A DNA stretch of 45,768 nt, from positions 1 through 45,768 of the forward strand of contig JAIRYV010000034.1 of assembly GCA_031267685.1 (NCBI GenBank). Reading direction: 5' to 3'. Shown piece by piece: positions 34,069-41,675 of this stretch (the stretch's first letter is position 1; every line of letters begins with the position of its first letter). The DNA is from Treponema sp. GTDB lineage: Bacteria; Spirochaetota; Spirochaetia; Treponematales; Breznakiellaceae. The position numbers and the translations under genes are program-made. The notes under the pieces are model-generated. The model searched no databases and was not told the DNA's origin. It was given only the letters and a program-made list of their open reading frames with translations.

Positions 34069-34112
34069 ATTAAGATATTGAAACAGTAACCGATAATTGT
34101 AAATATAAACAA

Positions 34113-34613
34113 ATGAAAACAGTCACGGCTGTATCGCTCCTTTTATTTATTATCGGCAATATCGGAGCAGTGGATACTGAATCTTATCAGTTTATTGATT
34201 ACCTCCTTAACATCGAAGGGCCTGGGTCGCCGAGGCTCTTCGAGGATGGCGTTATCTTTACCGCGCCTTCCTCACTCCGGCACGTTGGAGTTGCCTTTGC
34301 CCATGAGGGCTTTTCCACAGTATACTGGTTCAAGAGACTTATGATACCGGATGCAGACGCCGAGCCACAAAAAAAGGGCGTGCCAAACCGTGATTCAGGG
34401 ATGCTGTTCTATGTATACACGGTTCCGGCAGACCTGTTGGAGCTTGAATACCGACTCGTCATAAACGGCCTGTGGACGGTTGATCCTGCGAATCCACGCT
34501 ACCGCATTGACAGCGCCGGTCTCTCCCGTTCTCTGGTGTCGATTCCTGTTACACAAAACCCATCGTCTATCTCCGGCGATCAGCGTGGGTCTCAACTTCC
34601 GGTTCGTCGTTGA
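34113..34613 (+). pseudogene. Truncated early-set/isoamylase-like secreted protein
   Basis: A signal peptide (MKTVTAVSLLLFIIGNIGA) is followed by YQFIDYLLNIEGPGSPRLFEDGVIFT, PSSLRHVGVAFAHEGF, YVYTVPADLLELEYRLVINGLW and DPANPRYRIDSAG, the first carbohydrate-module-like half of a spirochaetal protein with E-set domains. After residue 150 the frame loses sense (DQRGSQLPVRR). The next frame carries SVGLNFRFVVERGGG and the third GAVVSTWQVTF, which look like the start of the second module. It is probably a frameshifted and 3'-truncated gene. It is divergent from the flcA-like gene with 44 bases between. Confidence 0.6.
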
Positions 34614-34695
34614 ACGCGGGGGCGGTTGTCAGTACCTGGCAAGTCACGTTCTGTGGTGCTTGTTCATTAAGCCTGTTTTCTGTTAAGCTAGTATT

Positions 34696-35334
34696 ATGAA
34701 AAATATCTTTACGAAAAACACCACAGTACTGTTTCAGGGCGACTCAATCACTGACTGCGGGCGCAGGCGTGAAGACTCGCGCAGTCTCGGTTTAGGCTAT
34801 CCATCAATCGTAGCGCGACTCTACGACGCGCTCTTTCCCGGACATGGCGTGAACTTCCTCAATCGGGGAGTATCCGGTGACCGTTCTTCGGAACTCCTTC
34901 GACGCTATGACGCTGATATTGCCGCGCTCAAACCCAGTCTCGTCTCGTTCCTCATCGGTATCAATGACACTTGGCGGCGCTATGACTCAAATGACCCCAC
35001 CTCGACGGAAGCGTTTGAACGTAACTATCGCGCTATCCTGCAAAACGTGAAACGCGATCTGCCTTTAGCGCGTATCGTGATCATTGAACCGTTTCTGTTA
35101 AACACTATGGCGGACAAGCTCTCGTGGCGGGAAGACCTTGATCCCAAGATCGCGGTGGTGCGTACCCTTGCACGGGAATTCGCCGACGTGTTTATCCCCA
35201 TGGATGGCATCTTTGTATCGTATGTGGTATCTGGCAAGCATGATGTGGACATCACCGCAGACGGTGTGCATCCAACGCCGACCGGACATGCGATAATCGC
35301 CGAGTCGTGGCTCAAGGGCTTGGGCATACTATAG
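34696..35334 (+). CDS. SGNH/GDSL hydrolase
   Basis: Cytoplasmic esterase or deacetylase of the SGNH superfamily. All four blocks are present: GDSIT (Ser) near residue 16, NRGVSGDRSSELL (Gly), IGINDTWR (Asn), and DGVHPTPTGH (Asp and His) near the C-terminus. 212 aa with no signal peptide. The substrate is unknown; such proteins often deacetylate sugars. TTAAG stands in for a ribosome site before the ATG. Confidence 0.9.
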   Translation: MKNIFTKNTTVLFQGDSITDCGRRREDSRSLGLGYPSIVARLYDALFPGHGVNFLNRGVSGDRSSELLRRYDADIAALKPSLVSFLIGINDTWRRYDSNDPTSTEAFERNYRAILQNVKRDLPLARIVIIEPFLLNTMADKLSWREDLDPKIAVVRTLAREFADVFIPMDGIFVSYVVSGKHDVDITADGVHPTPTGHAIIAESWLKGLGIL

Positions 35335-35340
35335 CTGCTA

Positions 35341-35989
35341 ATGACAGAACTTTCCTTAAACAAATAGTGAACGGCATCTACTCGACTCGTACAAAACCTC
35401 GCTGGAGGGGCTTGGCGCTTATCTCGGCGAGGCATTTGAGTTTATCCTACATGATCTCTCTGATCTGGAACATTCGGTTATCAAAATCATCAATGGTCAT
35501 CATTCAGGCAGAAAGGAAGGCGCACCCATCACCGACCTCGCCTTAGGTATGCTGGAGCAGATCAACGCCAATAACGGCGGCCCCTATATCAACTACATCT
35601 CGAAAAGCAAATATGGCCAGCCAGTTAAATCAAGTACCATTGCCATCTTTGGTATGATCTGTATCAATCTGTATCTGGACACTCCGCTCCTGTCCCTGCT
35701 GGAAAGTTTTACAACGCTGGATAAGCCGGTAGAGTTTGTCTCTGAGAATTTTATCAATGACGCGGAGGCACTCATTACCCACTCTCTTGAAAAGGTGAAG
35801 TACGATGTAAACGCCGATTCATCAATTCCAGTCTTGCATAAAAACAGGGAAATCATCAGCATCCTCTACTATCAGGGCATTTTTAAGCTGAAAAGTGCGA
35901 TACGCGTAGTGTCTCAGGACCTCAATCTGTCCAAGAACACCGTGTATCTGCATATCTGTGCGCTGGAAGAGAATAGGAGTCTTGTATAG
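35341..35989 (+). pseudogene. YheO-like PAS/HTH regulator with N-terminal frameshift
   Basis: An ATG at 35341 opens MTELSLNK then TAG. One base out of frame, ERHLLDSYKTSLEGLGAYLG follows and runs open to 35989. The main frame has the YheO PAS domain (FEFILHDLSDLEHSVIKII, GHHSGRKEGAPITDLAL, IAIFGMICIN) and a C-terminal HTH of the HTH_22/DauR type (KSAIRVVSQDLNLSKNTVYLHI). The internal ATG at 35549 would cut the PAS domain in half, so the native start is most likely the frameshifted one. The gene is either newly inactive or needs slippage at the A-rich run before the stop. Confidence 0.7.
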
Positions 35990-36015
35990 GAGCTACTCAA
36001 GCCGTTCCTCTAGCT

Positions 36016-36056
36016 ATAGTGTGTTTCTCCCTCACACCATAGTGTGTTTCTCCCTC
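36016..36056. repeat. 18-bp direct repeat at the 3' end of the DUF58 gene
   Basis: ATAGTGTGTTTCTCCCTC occurs at 36016-36033 and 36039-36056. The second copy encodes the end of the DUF58 protein (EKHT) and the first lies beyond its stop, so this is a 23-bp tandem duplication over the stop region. Confidence 0.8.
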
Positions 36057-37300
36057 GTCTGCCTGAGCGCCCGCGCTTGTACCGTGTACTGCCCATAGAA
36101 GCGCGCACAGGTCTCGGCCGCAACACTCAGACGCTCGTCGCTGTAGAGAAAGACTATATCTACCACAAGCCGCATGTTCCGGTTCTGTAGGAATTGATCA
36201 AGGCCGCTGCTGCCGAGGCGCTCTCTTGGCAGAGCAAGTATGATCACACCCCGTTCTTCAACAGGCATCGGCAATACCAGTTCCGTAGACAAGCCTGTTG
36301 CCGCAGGGTATGCCAGAAGCGCCGCCAGCTCCTGAAGATTGCCACCGGCAATGTCGCCGCCTGAATAGCCCACGCTGAGTGCCATACCACGTTCAATGTA
36401 TTCCGCGACAATGGCCAGGGCGCTCTCGCAGAGCAGGTCAACACCACGGCGAGCAGCTTCTTCGCTGTAACACGCGCTATCAACCTGTGTATCCACCAGT
36501 ATAAGCAGTTGAGAATGAGGCGGCGGCTCTGGCTCGCCTTCTCTGATAAAGAGATCGCCAATATGTCCATAGAGTTTCCAGTTGATACGCCGCGGATCAT
36601 CCCCCGGAAGGTATGGCCGGTGATCGATGAGATTGTCTGTACGCAGGAAACGGGGCGCATTTCGCTGTTCTGTGCCGCCGGAACGGGTTTGAATTGGAAG
36701 CAATTCCCCTAGACTCGGTATGGCAAGCAGCCGACAGCCCGTATCCACCGGAACCCGCAAACCAAGCTGAAAAAAACCAAGCGCGTCAAACAGTACAAGC
36801 CGGTCCGCGTCGCCGGCATTACTGTAATACGCGCCGCGTTCAGGTATGAGGAACGTGTTTACCTTGTTCTTCAAAAAGTCCGGATCAAACATATAGCGAA
36901 CACGCCGCCTGTCCTTTGTCGTAACACGCAACTCATAGCGGACAAGGATTCCGGGCAGATGGATAAACCGCTTACCTTCATAAGGTACATTCAGGGCAAA
37001 GGCAAGCTCTGCCTGTTCGCCAGCGCGTATCTGCCGAGTGAGTATCCGTGCTGATACAGCGGCTGCCTTCTTCCGATTCACAAGGCCCAAAAGCAGCGTC
37101 ATAAGAAAGCAATAAGCCAGGGTTACCAGAAACACCGCGCCCATCAGACTGAGCGCAATCTCCGCCCTCAGTCGACCTGCAAAGAGCGCGATGACCGTGA
37201 GGATAAGCATAAACACGCCCAGGTTTTGCGGAACAGGAAACACCTGCTTATGCACTACGCCGGGGAGCGCCACTCTAGCGCCGCGCTTCGAGCCGCGCAA
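36032..37300 (-). CDS. DUF58 membrane protein
   Basis: Partner protein of MoxR ATPases. Two transmembrane helices lie near the N-terminus (about 28-45 and 50-75). A beta-rich part is followed by the DUF58 signature DHRPYLPGDDPRRINWKLYG near residue 225 and a VWA-like C-terminal domain (LLILVDTQVDSACY). It probably exposes its main domain to the cytoplasm and works with MoxR in chaperone-like assembly of envelope complexes. The frame starts with TTG at 37300, 26 bases inside moxR; a GTG at 37273 may be the real start. Follows moxR as an operon. Confidence 0.88.
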   Translation of the reverse strand: MRGSKRGARVALPGVVHKQVFPVPQNLGVFMLILTVIALFAGRLRAEIALSLMGAVFLVTLAYCFLMTLLLGLVNRKKAAAVSARILTRQIRAGEQAELAFALNVPYEGKRFIHLPGILVRYELRVTTKDRRRVRYMFDPDFLKNKVNTFLIPERGAYYSNAGDADRLVLFDALGFFQLGLRVPVDTGCRLLAIPSLGELLPIQTRSGGTEQRNAPRFLRTDNLIDHRPYLPGDDPRRINWKLYGHIGDLFIREGEPEPPPHSQLLILVDTQVDSACYSEEAARRGVDLLCESALAIVAEYIERGMALSVGYSGGDIAGGNLQELAALLAYPAATGLSTELVLPMPVEERGVIILALPRERLGSSGLDQFLQNRNMRLVVDIVFLYSDERLSVAAETCARFYGQYTVQARALRQTREKHTMV

Positions 37301-38228
37301 GGCAGATCTCCCGAATCAGCTTTTCACCACTGAGCTTCCCTTCAGTCCCAAGCGCTTCCTTGAGTTTCAGCCGGTGCAGCAGAACCGGCGCGGCAATGGT
37401 GATGATGTCCTCATCAATAACATACGTTCGCCCGCGTATGAGCGCCAGCGCCCGTGCCGCAGCCAGAAAGTGCAAGCCAGCGCGGGGCGAAGCGCCCAGC
37501 AGAAAAGCGCGGTGTATCCGCGTGTCCCGAACTATGTCCGCTATAGCCTCCCGCAACGTGGGATGACAAAATAGTCGCGCTGCCTCTTCCTGAGCAGCAA
37601 GAAAGTCTTGCGCGCTTATAAGCGGCTCAAGTTGACTCAGGATGTTCTCTGACGGATTCTGCACAAGAATCGCAAGTTCCGCGTCTCGGTCAGGATAACC
37701 AAGGGAAAGACGCATCATGAAACGGTCAAGCTGGGCAGTGGGCAGGGGAAACGTTCCCTCGCTCTCGATGGGGTTTTCAGTGGCTATAACAAAAAACGGC
37801 TCAGGTGGATGATGGGTTGTGGCTCCTATAGTAACCTGCCGCTCTGCCATCACCTCAAGCAAAGCCGACTGTACCTTTGGCGTGGTACGGTTAATCTCAT
37901 CAGCCAGCACGATGTTAGCCAGTACTGGACCAGGCATAAAGCGGAATGTGTGGAGTTCCTGATCAAACACATCAACGCCGGTAATGTCGTAGGGTAGGAG
38001 GTCGGGCGTGAACTGTATCCGCTTGAACAGCAACGGGCCAGTGTCGCCGGAGATCAGCCGTGCCACAGTTTTGGCGACTGTCGTCTTCCCCAATCCCGGG
38101 TTATCCTCGATAAGCACATGGCCCCGAGCAAGCAGCCCTGCAAGTAAGAGTTCCAGAAAGTCCCGCTTTCCCTGAATAATGCGCTCTGCGCCATTGATTA
38201 AGGCGTTTACCGCCTCTTCACCTTTCAT
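37275..38228 (-). CDS. MoxR-family AAA+ ATPase
   Basis: 317 aa. Walker A is NPGLGKTTVAKT near residue 45; Walker B is IVLADEINRTTPKVQSALLE near 110; sensor ATENPIESEGTFPLPTAQLDRFMM. A C-terminal lid domain is present (ASPRAGLHFLAAARALALIRGR). The set is typical of MoxR. It overlaps the DUF58 gene, its usual partner, and together they form the minimal MoxR-DUF58 chaperone module. No strong ribosome site precedes the ATG. Confidence 0.93.
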   Translation of the reverse strand: MKGEEAVNALINGAERIIQGKRDFLELLLAGLLARGHVLIEDNPGLGKTTVAKTVARLISGDTGPLLFKRIQFTPDLLPYDITGVDVFDQELHTFRFMPGPVLANIVLADEINRTTPKVQSALLEVMAERQVTIGATTHHPPEPFFVIATENPIESEGTFPLPTAQLDRFMMRLSLGYPDRDAELAILVQNPSENILSQLEPLISAQDFLAAQEEAARLFCHPTLREAIADIVRDTRIHRAFLLGASPRAGLHFLAAARALALIRGRTYVIDEDIITIAAPVLLHRLKLKEALGTEGKLSGEKLIREICLARLEARR

Positions 38229-38333
38229 AATATAAGAGCATGACTAGAAGAAGCTGTTTTTGCAAGCTATGGACGCGCCCATGCCTGATGAGTAAACTGG
38301 GGTAGATACGATTTGATTATAGTGGGTGGAGAT

Positions 38334-38693
38334 ATGGCGACTATCTATATTGATATGGAAGACGGTTTGAAACGAGTGATGAATAATAAGAAGCTCTATA
38401 CGCGCTTACTCTCGAAGTTCAAATCAGGTACTAATCTACAGGCGCTTACCGCTGCTGTGGCTGTGGGCGACTACGAGAAGGCTGAGATTGAGGCTCATAC
38501 GATAAAAGGTATAGCTGGTAATCTTTCCCTTACCGAACTTTTTAAGCAGTCTCAGGAACTTGATACGAAGCTCAAGGCCAAGCTGGCAAAACCGGATGAA
38601 CTAGTGATCACGCTGGAGACGATTGAGTCCTTACTGACCTGCTTTGAAAACACGCTGATAAGCATAGACAAGGTATTAGCGGACTATGCCTGA
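38334..38693 (+). CDS. Hpt phosphotransfer domain protein
   Basis: A single histidine-phosphotransfer domain of 119 aa with the phosphorylatable H55 in EAHTIKGIAGNLSL. It relays phosphate between a hybrid kinase, which is not in the window, and a receiver. The stop overlaps the start of the receiver/HD-GYP gene by 8 bases (ATGCCTGA), so the two are coupled and the HD-GYP receiver is the likely partner. ATG 38334 with GGTGGAG just upstream is preferred to the TTG at 38313. Confidence 0.88.
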   Translation: MATIYIDMEDGLKRVMNNKKLYTRLLSKFKSGTNLQALTAAVAVGDYEKAEIEAHTIKGIAGNLSLTELFKQSQELDTKLKAKLAKPDELVITLETIESLLTCFENTLISIDKVLADYA

Positions 38694-39744
38694 GTCAAAC
38701 ATGCCAGATACTGTTTTAGTGGTCGATGATATTGAACTGAATCTCATGATCCTGGAAGAGATTCTCCAGGACACATACAAGGTTATAAGTGCTGATAACG
38801 GCATTGCTGCGCTTGAGGTCTTGCACAGGGTAAAGCCCCTACCCAAGCTGATCCTCCTGGACCTGTATATGCCGCGAATGAACGGCCTTGCCATGTTTGA
38901 GCTTATGAAAGCTGATGAAGCGCTCAAACGCATCCCCGTTATTTTTATAACCAGCTCAGATTCCGAAACCGAGGCACTCTCAGCAGGCGCCGTTGATTTT
39001 ATCTCAAAGCCCTTTCTGCCTGAAATCGTGAAGCTCAGGGTGCGAAACCAGATTAAGCTCAAGAACTACAGCGACAGCCTTGAGGAAATGGTCGCTAAAA
39101 AGGCCGCCGAGATCACCGCGACCCTGGACAACATACTCCAGGCAATGGCGAACATCATTGAGTACCGTAACTTTGAGTCAGGCAGTCATGTGAAGCGCAC
39201 CCAGTTTTTCTCAAAGGCGCTCATCGATCATATCATTGCCAATGACCTACCCTACGCAAAGGAACTCAAGGAAATGGAGCCAGACATCATCGTCAAGTCG
39301 GTGGCTTTGCACGACGTGGGCAAGATCGGCATCCCAGACAAGATTTTACTCAAGCCAGGCAAACTCGACCAGGACGAGTTTGAGATTATGAAAACCCATA
39401 CCACTGTTGGAAAGCAGATCATTGAGTCAGTGCTCTCCAATACTGAAGCTGCTTATCTCCAGCATTGCCGGGACATCTGCTACTGCCACCACGAGCGCTT
39501 TGACGGCAAGGGCTATCCTCAGGGAATCGCCGGAACTGATATTCCGCTACCCGCACGACTCCTCTCTCTGGTCGATGTGTATGACGCGCTGGTGAGCGTG
39601 CGGGTGTATAAGTCCGCGTTTTCTTATAGCGATGCCATGCAGATCATCGTTGATGGACGAGGAATCCAGTTTGACCCTCAGCTTGTTGATGCAGTAGTGA
39701 TGATTCAGGACGAGTTCGAGGTAATCTCCCGGCGGCTCCAGTAG
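38686..39744 (+). CDS. Receiver-HD-GYP cyclic-di-GMP phosphodiesterase
   Basis: The receiver domain (1-125) has DD at 14-15, phosphoacceptor D59 in LILLDLYMP, and FISKPF. A short coiled coil leads to an HD-GYP domain: ALHDVGKIGIPD near residue 208 and HHERFDGKGYPQG near 267, then LLSLVDVYDALVSVRVYK. The HD and the GYP triad are intact, so it should hydrolyse cyclic-di-GMP in response to phosphorylation. In spirochaetes such signalling steers motility and host adaptation. It is translated from within the Hpt stop region and followed 8 bases later by recQ. Confidence 0.95.
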   Translation: MPESNMPDTVLVVDDIELNLMILEEILQDTYKVISADNGIAALEVLHRVKPLPKLILLDLYMPRMNGLAMFELMKADEALKRIPVIFITSSDSETEALSAGAVDFISKPFLPEIVKLRVRNQIKLKNYSDSLEEMVAKKAAEITATLDNILQAMANIIEYRNFESGSHVKRTQFFSKALIDHIIANDLPYAKELKEMEPDIIVKSVALHDVGKIGIPDKILLKPGKLDQDEFEIMKTHTTVGKQIIESVLSNTEAAYLQHCRDICYCHHERFDGKGYPQGIAGTDIPLPARLLSLVDVYDALVSVRVYKSAFSYSDAMQIIVDGRGIQFDPQLVDAVVMIQDEFEVISRRLQ

Positions 39745-39752
39745 GGCAAGAT

Positions 39753-41603
39753 ATGCTGGAACAAGCGTTTGATAAGTATGCGATCCTCAAAAACCACTTT
39801 GGCTTTAGCCAGTTCCGTCCGGGGCAGGAGGACGTCATTAACGCTCTGCTTGAACAACGGGATGTACTCGTGGTGATGCCCACTGGCGCGGGAAAATCGC
39901 TCTGCTATCAGACGCCCGCCCTCTTGCTTGAAGGGCTTACTGTGGTGATCTCGCCCCTGATCTCCCTTATGAAGGATCAGGTAAGCGCGCTTTCAAGCGC
40001 GGGGATTCCGGCTGCCTATCTTAACAGCAGTCTTGCGCTTGACGAATACTATGAAACCATCGCAAACATCCAGAGCAGTATGTATAAGATTCTTTACATA
40101 GCCCCAGAACGACTCAAACGGGACGATGCTCATTTGCTAGGAGGGAGCTTGGGTATATCGCTGCTGGTCATTGACGAAGCGCACTGCATCTCTCAGTGGG
40201 GCCATGATTTCCGGCCAAGCTACCTGCTCGTCCACGAGTTTATCCAGCGGCTCAATACCCGGCCCACCATTGCCGCCTTCACCGCCACTGCCACAGACAA
40301 GGTGAAAAATGACATTCTTACCATTCTTAACCTCGACAATCCCTTGATCCTCACCACAGGTTTCAACCGCGAGAACCTCTATTTTGAGGTACACAAGCCC
40401 AAAGACAAGTTTTACGCCCTGATTGACTACCTCCGCGGCCACACCGACAAGAGCGGCATTGTGTACTGCGCTACGCGCAAGACCGTCGATGAGCTGCACG
40501 AGGCTCTTAGCGTAAAAGGCTTTGCGGTTACGCGCTATCACGCGGGGCTTGAGGACACAGAACGTCGCGAGAATCAGGACGACTTCATCTACGACCGCAA
40601 ACCCCTTATGATCGCCACCAATGCCTTTGGCATGGGTATCGACAAGTCTAACGTGTCCTTTGTGATCCATTACAATATGCCTAAGAACATCGAAAGCTAC
40701 TATCAAGAAGCGGGAAGGGCTGGCCGCGACGGCAGTCCAGCGGATTGTATCTTGTTTTACAGCCCCAAAGATATATGGATAAACGAATTCCTCATAAAGA
40801 ACTCACAAGGCGATGAGATTCCCAAAGATGAGACCCTCATTGCCCACAACTTGAGCCTGCTCAAGGCTATGACCTTCTATGCCACAACTAATGACTGCCT
40901 GCGCTCCCGCCTGCTCGCCTACTTTGGTGAGCAGGCACCCAGCTACTGCGGGAACTGCTCGAACTGTAACACCCTCTTTGAAAGCATTGACATCACGATC
41001 CCAGCGCAGAAGATCATCTCCTGTATCTACCGTATTGAACAGCGGGGGCGGCGTTTTGGCAAACTCATGATTATCGACATTCTGCGGGGAAGCAAAAGCA
41101 AGAAAGTGCTACAGAATCACCTAGACACGCTTAGTACCTATGGCATCATGGCTGACACAAGCGTTCACCGAATCAGAACGATTGTTGATCACTTGGTTAA
41201 AGAAGGCTACCTCGCGCTCTCCGACGATGAGTATCCGGTACTCAGCCCTTCACCGTGTTCTGGGGAGATCATCTTTGAAAAGAAAAACCTATCGATGATG
41301 CTGCCGAAAGAGGAGGAAGCTCCGCGCTTTGCCGTTACCCAGCAGATAGAGAGCCTGCAAGAATTCGAGATAGACGAGACTCTGTTCGCCAAACTGCGTG
41401 AGCTACGGAGTCGTCTGGCGAAACAAGCCCATGTGCCAAACTACATCATCTTTTCGGATGCCTCACTTCGGGAGATGAGCCGCAAAAAGCCCCGCACCCT
41501 TGACCAGTTTCAGGAGATTACTGGCGTGGGTCTAGTCAAAATGGGTAAATACGGTGAAACGTTTACAAAGCTCATTCGGGAACATGGCGAACCTGAGTCA
41601 TAA
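39753..41603 (+). CDS. recQ: RecQ DNA helicase
   Basis: 3'-5' helicase for recombination and replication repair. It has motif 0 FGFSQFRPGQEDVI, Walker A MPTGAGKS (about 42-49), DEAH near 141, FTATAT, ATNAFGMGIDKSNV and QEAGRAGRDG (motif VI). Zinc-binding cysteines are at CLRSRLLAYFGEQAPSYCGNC followed by SNC. An RQC winged helix and a C-terminal HRDC domain (LRELRSRLAKQAHVPNYIIF) complete it. 616 aa, normal. It begins 8 bases after the HD-GYP stop, so it is probably cotranscribed. Confidence 0.97.
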   Translation: MLEQAFDKYAILKNHFGFSQFRPGQEDVINALLEQRDVLVVMPTGAGKSLCYQTPALLLEGLTVVISPLISLMKDQVSALSSAGIPAAYLNSSLALDEYYETIANIQSSMYKILYIAPERLKRDDAHLLGGSLGISLLVIDEAHCISQWGHDFRPSYLLVHEFIQRLNTRPTIAAFTATATDKVKNDILTILNLDNPLILTTGFNRENLYFEVHKPKDKFYALIDYLRGHTDKSGIVYCATRKTVDELHEALSVKGFAVTRYHAGLEDTERRENQDDFIYDRKPLMIATNAFGMGIDKSNVSFVIHYNMPKNIESYYQEAGRAGRDGSPADCILFYSPKDIWINEFLIKNSQGDEIPKDETLIAHNLSLLKAMTFYATTNDCLRSRLLAYFGEQAPSYCGNCSNCNTLFESIDITIPAQKIISCIYRIEQRGRRFGKLMIIDILRGSKSKKVLQNHLDTLSTYGIMADTSVHRIRTIVDHLVKEGYLALSDDEYPVLSPSPCSGEIIFEKKNLSMMLPKEEEAPRFAVTQQIESLQEFEIDETLFAKLRELRSRLAKQAHVPNYIIFSDASLREMSRKKPRTLDQFQEITGVGLVKMGKYGETFTKLIREHGEPES

Positions 41604-41675
41604 TCCCGCTCCGTCGAAGTAAGGGACTGGCAGCGGCTCCCTATCCAAAACATCCATAGTATGGTATAAAACAGT

